DNA from: Flavobacterium sp. I-STPP5a
GTDB taxonomy: Bacteria; Bacteroidota; Bacteroidia; Flavobacteriales; Flavobacteriaceae
Assembly: GCF_009764685.1 (NCBI RefSeq)
Contig: NZ_VHLM01000011.1
Location: 1 to 62,148, forward strand
Reading direction: 5' to 3'
DNA: 62,148 nt
Positions 1 to 7,994 of this stretch are shown here, piece after piece. The notes below the pieces were generated by a model. It saw nothing but the letters and a program-made list of their open reading frames with translations. It did no database searches and was not told where the DNA came from. The position numbers and the translations under genes are program-made. Position 1 is the first letter of the stretch, and each line of letters starts with the position of its first letter.

Positions 1-50
1 AATGACTAGTCCTAAATAATCGATACAGATTATTAAACAAAAATAATTAA

Positions 51-917
51 TTAAACACTTGCTGGATCGTTCTTGCAAGTGTTTTTTCTTTTATAGGTTC
101 TCATCTTAATTTTACTTTGCTGATGCATTTGATTTGGTGTTAGCATATAATTGGAGTAATGAGGTCTTTTTTGATTATAGATTTCAATAGCATCTTTAAC
201 CAACAACTTCATAATTGGAAGGTCTTTGTTGAATTTATCAATATCAAATTCTTGTTTTAAAATACCATTTATTCTTTCTGCTACTGCATTTTCATAAGGA
301 TCTGAGTTTTGTGTCATGCTACACTTTATAAGGCTTTTCTTGAGTAGTTTTTGATAATCATTTGCACAATATTGCACTCCTCTGTCGGAATGATGTATTA
401 ATGATAAATTCTTGTCCTTTCTTAGTTTTATTGCGTTTTCCAATGCTATTAAGCTACTTTCTGTATTCATATTATCAGCTACATTAAACCCCATTATTTT
501 TTTAGAATAAGCATCAGTTACCAAACTTAAGTAACACGGATTTTCTCTTTTTCCAATATAGGTTATGTCTGAAACCCAAACTTGTTCCGGACGTTTTATT
601 TCTAGTTCCAGAATCTGATTTTGATGTTTTCTAAAGCGATGATGCGAGTTGGTTGTAATATGATACGAACGCTTTGGAACAATCAATAAATGATTAGCTC
701 TTAGGATACTGATAAATTTATCTCTTCCGACTTTTAGTTGCTTTAATTCGTTATTTAAAAGAAAATAGAGTTTTTTTGCTCCAATCCTAGGCATCGTCTG
801 CCTGATTGTTATAACCATAGCAACTATCTTAGAAGCCTTGGATTGTCTTGCTTCTCTTCTTTTTATTTTTCGATAATAAACCTGTCTGTCTATCCCGAAC
901 AAAGTACAGGTAAACAT
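51..917 (-). CDS. IS3-family transposase OrfB (rve/DDE integrase core)
   Basis: This 288-residue catalytic half of an IS3 transposase starts with an HTH_21-like segment (about residues 35-85). An rve integrase core follows, with the DDE triad at Asp117 (VSDITY), Asp178 (HHSDRG) and Glu214 (AVAERING). The Asp178-Glu214 spacing fits the DD(35)E pattern. The C-terminal YNQKRPHYSN motif is also typical. Its ATG overlaps the stop of OrfA as TAATG, so OrfB could be made by reinitiation; family members usually also make an OrfAB frameshift fusion. I did not identify a slippery site. No disabling mutation is visible. Confidence 0.93.
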   Translation of the reverse strand: MFTCTLFGIDRQVYYRKIKRREARQSKASKIVAMVITIRQTMPRIGAKKLYFLLNNELKQLKVGRDKFISILRANHLLIVPKRSYHITTNSHHRFRKHQNQILELEIKRPEQVWVSDITYIGKRENPCYLSLVTDAYSKKIMGFNVADNMNTESSLIALENAIKLRKDKNLSLIHHSDRGVQYCANDYQKLLKKSLIKCSMTQNSDPYENAVAERINGILKQEFDIDKFNKDLPIMKLLVKDAIEIYNQKRPHYSNYMLTPNQMHQQSKIKMRTYKRKNTCKNDPASV

Positions 918-1351
918 TACTGTCTCTTGTTGCTCTTGTTTGAATTGGTCGATTGTTCGGGTGATGAGTTTTTTCTGATGTCAATTTGATATTCTTTTTC
1001 TGCAATATCAATCATTTTATCAAAGATGATAGCTTTCTTATCCGATACATAAGCTTCTCTCTCTAGCAATGCTTTCTGCTTTTCTAACAACATAACTTGT
1101 GCTTCAAGTTCCATTATTCTTTGTTCAGGTGATTTTGGCATATTTGATGGTGTTTGATTATCCCAATCAAAGTTACCAAATTTCCGGAGCCATTGCACAA
1201 TTGTCGAGCGTGACTGAATACCGTAAACTTTTTTGACTTGCGAAATAGACATCTTTCCCTGCTCTATGTCTTGTACAATCTGTAATTTAAAAGACATCGT
1301 GTAGTCTTTTTGGGTACGCTTTAAGTAGCGTGATTCTTGAGGATTTTCCAT
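917..1351 (-). CDS. IS3-family transposase OrfA (HTH/leucine zipper)
   Basis: A 144-residue protein carries an N-terminal helix-turn-helix (about residues 15-62, including ISQVKKVYGIQSRSTIVQWL) that should bind the terminal inverted repeats. A heptad-rich coiled coil (about 75-100) is the usual OrfA leucine zipper. The polar C-terminal tail (SSPEQSTNSNKSNKRQ) is short. It is the first gene of the element, starting 39 bp inside the right end, and its TAA overlaps the OrfB start codon. The family role is to bind the ends and regulate transposition. Confidence 0.9.
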   Translation of the reverse strand: MENPQESRYLKRTQKDYTMSFKLQIVQDIEQGKMSISQVKKVYGIQSRSTIVQWLRKFGNFDWDNQTPSNMPKSPEQRIMELEAQVMLLEKQKALLEREAYVSDKKAIIFDKMIDIAEKEYQIDIRKNSSPEQSTNSNKSNKRQ

Positions 1352-1436
1352 AAGGATACTTTTTGTGTATCGCTATTTTAGGACGGGACAAAAGTATCAT
1401 AAAAAAAGTACGCATGCTCACAATAAGTAATAAAGA

Positions 1437-2438
1437 TTAAAGCACCATCAAGTTACACCCACGAATATCCGAATTGTCAAAACGTCCCAATACCTCAAAA
1501 GAGTTGTTGGGATTTTTTTTGCCCAAATCTTGCGTAGCGATAAACGAACAAGAATTGATATTGGCCAAATCAATCACATTGATTCCGCCTGTTTTTCCGT
1601 CTGGAATATAAGTCAAAGCATCTTCCGTATCACGAACCAGGATTTGCATCCAAGCAGGGCACTCAAACACACCATTTCCTAAGGAATAGGCTTGTGATAG
1701 TAATTCGGTCATGCCGTACTCTGAATGTATGGCAGTTACGCCGAAACCTTCACAGAGTTGATCGTGTAACTCTTCCCGAATCATTTCCTTTCTTCGTCCT
1801 TTCATACCACCGGTTTCCATGATGATGGTAGAGCCCCCTAACCCCCACAGGGGGAATGAAATTGATTTTGAATATTCTATCAAATCTAATAGTGCAAAAG
1901 TAACACCAATCAGAATTACATTTTGACCAGCTTTCTCTAAAGTGATAAGTTGCGTAATCAACTCATCATGATTGTTGAGGTAAAAACCGCTTTCAGGATG
2001 GTTGGAAAGTTCTATTAGATCCTTGACCATGTAAATTAACGAAGAGCCTTCTCTTTCTAGATAGGAGGGAAGCAAAGCTAAAACTACATAATCTTCAATG
2101 TTGCCATAGAATTCTGAAAATCCTTTGCGGTAGCTTTCTTCATATAATGTAACATCAGTAACGAGGTGTTTGCTGGTGATCATTCCGGTTGTTCCACTGC
2201 TGGTAAAGGTTTCTTGAATTTCATGGGTATTAGAAAGGACTTCATGACTCTTAAAAAATTGTATGGGCAAAAACGGAATTTGTTGTATAGATTTTACTTT
2301 GTGAGGATCTGTTTTTAGAAAATTACAAAACTCCTGATATACTTTGTTGTTTTCGTATTGGAAACGAAAAACTTTTAAAGCAATTTTTTCAAATTGTTTT
2401 TGACTAGAAATAGTGAATATATCAGCGGTTGTGATCAA
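1437..2438 (-). CDS. LuxE-like acyl-protein synthetase (adenylate-forming)
   Basis: This is an ANL-superfamily protein of the LuxE/PF04443 type, which activates an acyl group as an adenylate and transfers it to a protein or carrier thiol. Counted from the TTG at 2453, the Ser/Thr-rich P-loop TSSGTTG is near residues 84-90 and the adenylation motif YGMTE near 246-250. There is no in-frame ATG near the N-terminus. A TTG at 2453 lies inside a -7 promoter element, so I prefer the TTG at 2438 (MITTADIF...). No luciferase or reductase genes are nearby, so it is not a lux operon and the substrate is unknown. A GC-rich insert at 1831-1856 encodes a Trp-Gly-Leu-Gly-Gly stretch. An IS3 element follows the stop codon. 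Confidence 0.75.
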   Translation of the reverse strand: MITTADIFTISSQKQFEKIALKVFRFQYENNKVYQEFCNFLKTDPHKVKSIQQIPFLPIQFFKSHEVLSNTHEIQETFTSSGTTGMITSKHLVTDVTLYEESYRKGFSEFYGNIEDYVVLALLPSYLEREGSSLIYMVKDLIELSNHPESGFYLNNHDELITQLITLEKAGQNVILIGVTFALLDLIEYSKSISFPLWGLGGSTIIMETGGMKGRRKEMIREELHDQLCEGFGVTAIHSEYGMTELLSQAYSLGNGVFECPAWMQILVRDTEDALTYIPDGKTGGINVIDLANINSCSFIATQDLGKKNPNNSFEVLGRFDNSDIRGCNLMVL

Positions 2439-2450
2439 GAATTTTTTTTG

Positions 2451-2458
2451 CAAAAGTA
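2451..2458 (-). promoter_or_regulatory. -7 promoter element TACTTTTG of the LuxE-like gene
   Basis: The minus strand reads TACTTTTG, matching the Bacteroidota -7 consensus TAnnTTTG. The TTG at 2453-2451 is part of this element, so it is unlikely to be the translated start; transcription should begin a few bases downstream. I saw no clear -33 TTTG at the expected spacing. Confidence 0.5.
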
Positions 2459-2518
2459 TGAAAAATTTAAAAAGGTCGTTTGTTTATCTGTCTTTAGAAA
2501 ACGTGTGCTGTTTGGTGT

Positions 2519-2546
2519 TAAAAAAAAAGCTCCAAAAAATGGAGCT
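2519..2546 (-). terminator. Rho-independent terminator after the T9SS mini-protein
   Basis: On the minus strand the stem AGCTCC/GGAGCT encloses a short A/T loop and is followed by nine T residues, just beyond the stop of the gene at 2568-2909. Confidence 0.8.
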
Positions 2547-2567
2547 GTAATTTTATATTCGAATGAA

Positions 2568-2909
2568 TTACCGAATTATTAATTTTCGAGTAGCAGAACT
2601 TTCTTTTTCATTAATTTTTATAATGTATACTCCAGAAGATAAATTAGATACATTCAGTTCTTTAGAGCTGAGCATGGTTTGCAAAACTTTTTTACCGAGT
2701 ACATCAAAAATTATGATTTCTTTATCAAGGTCATTCTTAGTGGTAATGTAAACTTTACCATTACTCACAGGATTTGGGTACAAGCTCAATCCCTCAATAG
2801 TAGAGGCAGTTTCTTGTAATTTTGGTTGCTGTTTATTGTCTTGAGCATAGGTGCTTGCAGAGAATAAAAAAACCAATAAAGTAATTGTATAAAAGTAGTT
2901 TTTTGCCAT
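2568..2909 (-). CDS. Mini-protein: signal peptide plus T9SS type A sorting domain
   Basis: The 113-residue protein has a Sec signal peptide (about residues 1-22, ending TYAQ), about 17 polar residues, and then a complete type A C-terminal sorting domain (about 40-113). That domain shows the LSLYPNPVSNG motif, the FDVLGKKV strand, LSSGVYIIKI and a basic end (RKLIIR). Known sorting domains direct exported cargo through the type IX system, after which the domain is removed. Here almost no cargo remains. It could be a remnant of a larger protein, a decoy or regulator of the secretion apparatus, or a small surface peptide. It has its own terminator on each side, so it is probably transcribed alone. 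Confidence 0.85.
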   Translation of the reverse strand: MAKNYFYTITLLVFLFSASTYAQDNKQQPKLQETASTIEGLSLYPNPVSNGKVYITTKNDLDKEIIIFDVLGKKVLQTMLSSKELNVSNLSSGVYIIKINEKESSATRKLIIR

Positions 2910-2959
2910 CAGATTTATTTGAATAGTAAATATACAAAAAATAATTCAAATAGTGTACC

Positions 2960-2992
2960 AAAAAAAATGCCTTTCATAGTGAAAGGCATTTT
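2960..2992 (-). terminator. Terminator of the beta-helix lipoprotein gene
   Basis: A 9-12 bp stem (ATGCCTTTC/GAAAGGCAT) with a 5-base loop is followed on the minus strand by a run of T residues. It starts about 20 bp after the stop of the gene at 3012-4217. Confidence 0.85.
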
Positions 2993-3011
2993 GAATTAGT
3001 TTAAGAGGTGA

Positions 3012-4217
3012 TTATTTGATTAATGTTGCTCCATTAACAGATGACCAATTTCCAGCAGTTAAGCTTGCTCCAGTAGCTGTAGTTGTTACACCCCAGTTTG
3101 TTGCAGGATTAAAGCTAGCTGCGTTAACTGTAAATGTTGTAGCTCCAGATATAAATGTATTATCAGAGTTATTGATAGTTACGTTTGTCAATTTTATTTT
3201 ACCACCTGCTACTTGATTGTTGTATGTAGTTATATCTCTAATTTGTAGTACTCCACCATTTTTAGTTGTAGGTGTAGTTTGATTTTTGTAACCGTCAATA
3301 AGGATATTACTGTAATCACCGTTTCCTTCAGCTTTAAACTGAATAGCGTCTAATTGGATCTCTGTTTGTGCTTCTGTTACAGTACCAGCAGCTCTTTTCA
3401 ATGTGATGTTAGTTACTTTTGGGAAAAATGTGTTATTAACACCTTTAGCTTCAATTTCCATTCCGTAATTAGCTGCACCTTCTTGGTATGCGTACCAGTT
3501 AGTACTTTCTTGACCTCTCCATCCATCTTGCCAGTCAAAAGCGTCATCAGAGTTTCCGTAAGAAATTGCGTTTTTCAAACTTACAGTTCCACCGTAAAAC
3601 TCAAATCCATCATCATTACCTTTGTAAGAAACTAGATTTTCTAAAATTGTACCTGATCCTACAGAGTAGAAAGAGAATCCGTTTTGTTCTTTGTTATTTT
3701 GAGTAATAACTTGACCAGCGTACTCAACTCTAACATATTTAAGTGTTCCACCATTGTGGGTAGCATTAGATCCACCATAAGGTAATACTAATCCGTCTTC
3801 AGAAGTAGCAGTTTGAGGTGCAGCAGCTGTTGCAGAGTTCACTATTGGAGCGTCTCCATACATGATAATACCACCCCATGATCCTGCAGTTTTAGTTGTT
3901 GAAGTAAATACAATTGGTTCTGCAGCAGTACCTATTGCAATTAATTTTCCACCATTCAAGATTACGAAAGCATCTTCTCCGTTACTTGGATCTGCTGTTA
4001 TAGTTGAACCAGCTTCAAATGTAATAGTTACTCCCGAAGCAACTTTTGCGAAACCTTTAAGAGTGTAATTACCAAAAGCATACGTTTTAGAAACTGTTAA
4101 ATCACCAGTTATTTCACCTGTTACTGGAGTCTTTACAGGGTTTTCTGTAGTATCATCACTTGAACAAGAGGTAAAGATTGCAGCAATAAAAGCTAAGCTT
4201 AATGCGAACTTTTTCAT
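3012..4217 (-). CDS. Beta-helix lipoprotein next to a TonB receptor
   Basis: This 401-residue lipoprotein has a signal peptide with a Cys lipobox (IFTSCSSDD, Cys near residue 19). The rest is low-charge, Gly/Asn/Thr-rich beta-strand repeat. Motifs such as GNDDGFEFYGGTVSLKNA and GNSDDAFDWQDG suggest a right-handed parallel beta-helix fold. It lies 139 bp downstream of a TonB-dependent receptor on the same strand, with a TTAAC-N5-AGTAAT operator between them that matches one upstream of the receptor. I infer a surface lipoprotein working with the receptor in capture or processing of a nutrient, possibly a phosphorus compound. No catalytic motif is recognisable, so enzymatic activity is not claimed. 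Confidence 0.75.
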   Translation of the reverse strand: MKKFALSLAFIAAIFTSCSSDDTTENPVKTPVTGEITGDLTVSKTYAFGNYTLKGFAKVASGVTITFEAGSTITADPSNGEDAFVILNGGKLIAIGTAAEPIVFTSTTKTAGSWGGIIMYGDAPIVNSATAAAPQTATSEDGLVLPYGGSNATHNGGTLKYVRVEYAGQVITQNNKEQNGFSFYSVGSGTILENLVSYKGNDDGFEFYGGTVSLKNAISYGNSDDAFDWQDGWRGQESTNWYAYQEGAANYGMEIEAKGVNNTFFPKVTNITLKRAAGTVTEAQTEIQLDAIQFKAEGNGDYSNILIDGYKNQTTPTTKNGGVLQIRDITTYNNQVAGGKIKLTNVTINNSDNTFISGATTFTVNAASFNPATNWGVTTTATGASLTAGNWSSVNGATLIK

Positions 4218-4330
4218 AATAATTTTTTTTTAATTTTCTAATGTTTATTTCTTGGTGTAAAAGTACTTTCTATGTTTGTGTATTGTCTATGCAAATTGTT
4301 ATCAAATCATAATCAAAATGCTACTTAAAC

Positions 4331-4346
4331 ATTACTCTAATGTTAA
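4331..4346 (-). promoter_or_regulatory. Candidate PhoB-type operator, site B
   Basis: The minus strand reads TTAAC-ATTAG-AGTAAT, a 16-bp match to the pattern shared with sites at 7180-7195 and 21932-21947. It lies just after the TonB receptor stop and about 115 bp upstream of the lipoprotein start. TTTG at about 4303-4306, 24 bases further on, could be the -7 core. The same bases form a near-perfect inverted repeat (4324-4347), so a processing hairpin is an alternative reading. Confidence 0.45.
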
Positions 4347-4356
4347 GAATGTTATT

Positions 4357-7134
4357 TTAAAATGTATATGATACATTCATTGAAAATCCAGTTCCTCTTT
4401 TGAAATCTTTAACCGTTAAGTCTTTTTCAATAATTGTGATTTTATTTTCTTCTCCTAATTTGATTCTATATAAAGGATTCAGAATGTTATCAATTGAAAA
4501 TTTAGCATCCCATTTTTTACCTATTTTGTTACTCCATACTAAATCAAGTTTGCTAAATGGTTGTTCGTAATAATGGTCTAATCCATTTGTACCTACTGCA
4601 AATATTCTTTTTCCATAAACATTATACACGAGAGATGCAGTGTTTGTCCAATTTTTTGAAAAATCAAAATCGTATTTTAAGTCTGCATTAATTAACCATG
4701 GTGATGCACCTTGAAGTTGCCTGTCAGGATTAGTTTCAGCAGCATTTTTTTTACTAATTGTTACTTTTGAATACATTAAAGAAGTATTAAAGCCTAAAGA
4801 TAGATTTTTGAATTTATCAGAAAAACGATCAAGTTGAACTAGAAATTCTACTTCAGCTCCTAATAGAACTGCTTTATCTGAGTTGTCATAAGTAATTATC
4901 TGACCTCCACTACCTGCAGATTGTGTAAACAATCTTTCAATTGGATTTTGAATTAATTTTGAGAATGCAGTTACCGCCATTAATTCTTTTGCTGTTGGGA
5001 AAATTTCGTATTTCAAATCGAAATTATAATTATCGCTATTTATAATGTTTGTATTACCGTTTTCAATGGTACCATCTAAGTTAACAAATTCTAATGGATA
5101 TGCTTCCATTATTACTGGTCTAGTAATTGTTTTCGAAGCAGCAAATCTTAAATTAGAAGTATCGTTAAATTTGTATTTCATATTTAGTGATGGCAAAATA
5201 TCAAGACCTGTTACAGTCTTTGTCTGAAATGGATCGTCAAAAGAACCAGGATTTCTAAATTTTGTTTCTCTACTGCTTTGTTCGACTCTTACACCAACAT
5301 TTAGCTCTGAAGCCTCGCTCAATTTTAAGGCTAAATCGGAGTATCCAGCATTTACAAATTCGAATAACTTTGCTTTGTATGTTGAGTTAGTTCCTTCTCT
5401 GTAAGTAAAATCTCCATTTGTTAAAGCCGTGGCTAGAGTTCCATCAGGAGAATTTGTGCTGAAAGTAGCAGAGTTTGAATTTAGTCTTTCAGAAACCAAA
5501 AATCTGAAACTAGATTCCATACTATTTACGTATGAATTGTATCCTACGGTTAATTTATGATTGTCTTTTGACTCTGACTTTCCAAATTTCCAGCTGTATT
5601 CAAGTAAACCAGAAACATGGAATTTTCCGTTTACATCAAAAGTTTGTCTGTATAAACTATTTCCAGTATAACTTATAGCTGTTGTATTATCATCTAGTAA
5701 AACACCTTTATATGATTTTCTATCAGGAAGTTGGAAACTTGTTTTTGTAAGTGAAATTCCTGCTTTAATGTTTTTTCTATCGTCTTTAGATAGTTTGTAG
5801 TTTCCTAAAATTTGTGAATTTAAGAAATCAGTTTGTGTCAGTTGATTCAAACGAATAAAAGCATTGTTGTTAACTGGAGCTGCATTGGTATAGCCCAATT
5901 GGTCTTGAATCATATTCTCTGTTGATTTCAAATAAAACGTATTAGAGGTTAAATCTAATCTATCAGTTTTATAGTTTACTCCAACTAAAGCAGATGAATT
6001 GGTGATGTATTTATATTGTTTGTTATATAAATTGTTGTCATATATTCCTTGTCCAATGTTAAAAAAACGATCAACGCCTTCTCTATATTGAAATTTATTG
6101 TCAAAATTAAATGACATTAAGTATTGCAAAGAGTTATTGTTTTTACCTACAATGAACTTTGCTGAATTTAAAATACCAATGCTGGTGTTCAATGGAGATT
6201 TACTCTGTTCTACATCGTATCCTGAGCCAAACTGTTTTAGTGATTCATCAGCTGTTAAAACACGGTTGCTAGGTACGCTTCCCAAAACGCTAGGAAAATC
6301 TCTTTCATTACCTGAAAATCCAAAAAAGTCTCCAGTTGAAGTTGCGTCTTTAGATGTCAAAAATTTGCGTAAATTATTATTTGTTGTGTATCCTGCTCCA
6401 AAATTAATTTTTGTTACGTTTTTTGATCCTCTTGAAGTAACGATATTGAAAGTTCCTCCTGCAAAATCTCCGTATAAATTGGTGTTAAATGTTTTATAAG
6501 TTTCTATTACCCCAACAATATCAGTTGGGAACAAGTCTAGTGGGATAATTTTTTTAAATGGATTGTTTGACGGAACTGCAAGGTCATTGATCAGTAAATT
6601 ATTGTATCGATCTTCTAAACCTCTAACAAATAAACCTCTACCATCTACTTTGGTAATTCCAGTTACTTTAGTAAGACCTTCTTCTACATCGCTTACTCCT
6701 TTTGCCGAAAGTTCTTGCGCGCCTATTGACTGCTTAATTACGACTGCATTCTTTTGTTCTAGCAATAAAACAGTAGCCTTTTCTCTACTACCTTTACTTT
6801 TTACAATAACATCTTCAAGTTTGTAGCTTCCAGAACCTAGCGCTTTGTTGATTGTTATTGTTTGATCTGCAACTACTGTTACAGGAACTTCTATGGTTTC
6901 ATACCCCACAAAACTTAATTGTAAGGTGTAACTTCCAGGTTGAATTTTTATGGTATATTTACCTTCAATGTCTGTGTTGGTTCCTATTGCTGTACCTTTA
7001 ATAAGGATGTTAGCAAATGGTAACGATTGATTATTAGCATCTTTGTCTGTTAACGTTCCAGTAACGGTACCTTTACTTTGTGAGTAAGAGATCGCTGTAA
7101 GTAATAACGTGAAAAATAGTAACTTGAATTTCAT
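4357..7134 (-). CDS. TonB-dependent outer-membrane receptor
   Basis: The 925-residue protein has a Sec signal peptide (about 1-19) and a carboxypeptidase-regulatory-like beta-sandwich (about 20-105, with DANNQSLPFANILIKG and GSYTLQLSFVGYETIEV). A TonB plug (about 120-240) includes KVDGRGLFVRGLEDRYNNLLIND. The long transmembrane barrel ends in the terminal Phe expected for Bam recognition (NVSYTF). It actively imports a ligand across the outer membrane using TonB/ExbBD. No SusD gene is adjacent, so it is not a classical SusCD pair; the partner appears to be the downstream beta-helix lipoprotein. A PhoB-like operator lies 46 bp upstream, and a PhoB/PhoR-type pair is transcribed divergently. I infer, without proof, a phosphorus-related substrate. 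Confidence 0.9.
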   Translation of the reverse strand: MKFKLLFFTLLLTAISYSQSKGTVTGTLTDKDANNQSLPFANILIKGTAIGTNTDIEGKYTIKIQPGSYTLQLSFVGYETIEVPVTVVADQTITINKALGSGSYKLEDVIVKSKGSREKATVLLLEQKNAVVIKQSIGAQELSAKGVSDVEEGLTKVTGITKVDGRGLFVRGLEDRYNNLLINDLAVPSNNPFKKIIPLDLFPTDIVGVIETYKTFNTNLYGDFAGGTFNIVTSRGSKNVTKINFGAGYTTNNNLRKFLTSKDATSTGDFFGFSGNERDFPSVLGSVPSNRVLTADESLKQFGSGYDVEQSKSPLNTSIGILNSAKFIVGKNNNSLQYLMSFNFDNKFQYREGVDRFFNIGQGIYDNNLYNKQYKYITNSSALVGVNYKTDRLDLTSNTFYLKSTENMIQDQLGYTNAAPVNNNAFIRLNQLTQTDFLNSQILGNYKLSKDDRKNIKAGISLTKTSFQLPDRKSYKGVLLDDNTTAISYTGNSLYRQTFDVNGKFHVSGLLEYSWKFGKSESKDNHKLTVGYNSYVNSMESSFRFLVSERLNSNSATFSTNSPDGTLATALTNGDFTYREGTNSTYKAKLFEFVNAGYSDLALKLSEASELNVGVRVEQSSRETKFRNPGSFDDPFQTKTVTGLDILPSLNMKYKFNDTSNLRFAASKTITRPVIMEAYPLEFVNLDGTIENGNTNIINSDNYNFDLKYEIFPTAKELMAVTAFSKLIQNPIERLFTQSAGSGGQIITYDNSDKAVLLGAEVEFLVQLDRFSDKFKNLSLGFNTSLMYSKVTISKKNAAETNPDRQLQGASPWLINADLKYDFDFSKNWTNTASLVYNVYGKRIFAVGTNGLDHYYEQPFSKLDLVWSNKIGKKWDAKFSIDNILNPLYRIKLGEENKITIIEKDLTVKDFKRGTGFSMNVSYTF

Positions 7135-7179
7135 TTGTTTAAATTTTTTGCAAAGTAACGGTCATAATGTAAAACTGGA

Positions 7180-7195
7180 GTTACTCATTTGTTAA
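7180..7195 (-). promoter_or_regulatory. Candidate PhoB-type operator, site A
   Basis: The minus strand reads TTAAC-AAATG-AGTAAC, two similar hexamers spaced 11 bp apart as in PhoB/OmpR-family direct repeats. It is 46 bp upstream of the TonB receptor ATG, and a TTTG (7151-7154) lies about 25 bases downstream as a possible -7 core. The site also lies 115 bp upstream of the divergent response-regulator gene. Confidence 0.5.
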
Positions 7196-7310
7196 CCTTA
7201 TGTTGTGTTTGTGTTGGTAAAGACCTTTCAATATTAAATTATAGTTAACAGCTTTCGTATGCTGGTTTTATGTTTACATTTACATCTCAAAAAATAATTT
7301 TTGAACCTTT

Positions 7311-7994
7311 ATGAAGAAAAAACACACTAAGATTCTGCTGGTTGACGATGAACCAGATATTATCGAAATTGTAGGGTACAACCTCACAGAAGAGGGTTAT
7401 CAAATTGTTACGGCTACAAATGGTAAAGAGGCGATTGCAGTGGCCAAAAAAGAAATTCCAGATTTAATTATTATGGATGTTATGATGCCGGAAATGGATG
7501 GCATGGAGGCTTGCGAAAACATTCGAAAAATACCGGAATTACAAAATGTTTTGATAACTTTTTTGACTGCTAGAAGTGAAGATTACTCTCAAGTTGCAGG
7601 TTTTGATGCCGGCGCGGATGATTATATTAACAAACCTATTAAACCAAAGTTACTTGTAAGCAAGGTTAAGGCCCTCTTGAGAAGATTAAAGGAAAAAGAG
7701 GAAAACAGCGAAACGCTAAACGTGGGAGGTATTGAAATCAATAGAGAGGAATATAAAATTGTAAAAGATAACATCGAAATTGCCTTGCCAAGAAAAGAAT
7801 TTGAATTGTTCTACCTGCTTGCGTCAAAACCGGGTAAGGTTTTTAAAAGAGACGAAATTTTGGATAAAGTTTGGGGTAATGAAGTTGTTGTGGGCGGCAG
7901 AACTATAGATGTGCACATACGTAAGTTACGTGAAAAAATAGGTGAAGATTTGTTTAAAACCATAAAAGGAGTAGGATATAAGTTTGAGGTGTAA
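7311..7994 (+). CDS. PhoB-like response regulator (OmpR family)
   Basis: The 227-residue regulator has a receiver domain (about 5-120) with the acidic pair at 12-13, phospho-acceptor Asp56 (IIMDVMMP), Thr86 and Lys108 (YINKPIKP). A winged-helix trans_reg_C DNA-binding domain (about 130-227) contains GGRTIDVHIRKLREKIG. OmpR/PhoB-type regulators bind tandem direct repeats about 11 bp apart, which fits the candidate operators nearby. Its stop codon is directly followed by the kinase ATG, so the two are one operon, divergent from the TonB receptor. The phosphate assignment rests on similarity and context and could be wrong; other OmpR-family roles are possible. Confidence 0.88.
   Translation: MKKKHTKILLVDDEPDIIEIVGYNLTEEGYQIVTATNGKEAIAVAKKEIPDLIIMDVMMPEMDGMEACENIRKIPELQNVLITFLTARSEDYSQVAGFDAGADDYINKPIKPKLLVSKVKALLRRLKEKEENSETLNVGGIEINREEYKIVKDNIEIALPRKEFELFYLLASKPGKVFKRDEILDKVWGNEVVVGGRTIDVHIRKLREKIGEDLFKTIKGVGYKFEV

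Larger units (their letters stand above)
3..1390 (-). mobile_element. Complete IS3-family insertion sequence (1388 bp)
   Basis: Two overlapping transposase genes lie between imperfect terminal inverted repeats at 3-27 and 1366-1390. The two ends match at 19 of 25 positions, share GTCCTAAA and CGATACA blocks, and end in the 5'-TG...CA-3' typical of IS3 elements. The right flank reads aaa and only aa is visible on the left, so a 3-bp target duplication is possible but cut by the window edge. The element is inserted 46 bp beyond the stop of the LuxE-like gene, where that gene's terminator would be expected. Both reading frames look intact, so it may be active. Confidence 0.9.

Noticed and set aside
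829..1011. 60-codon frame in the IS3 element
   Set aside because: It lies in the third frame across the OrfA/OrfB junction and resembles no transposase segment.
4324..4347. Inverted repeat after the TonB receptor as a Rho-independent terminator
   Set aside because: There is no T run after the stem on the minus strand; the operator reading fits the other two sites better.
7240..7300. GTTAAC near the PhoB gene as an autoregulatory operator
   Set aside because: GTTAACAGCTTTCGTAT has no AGTAAY at the 11-bp phase; only the shared site A is convincing in this divergent region.
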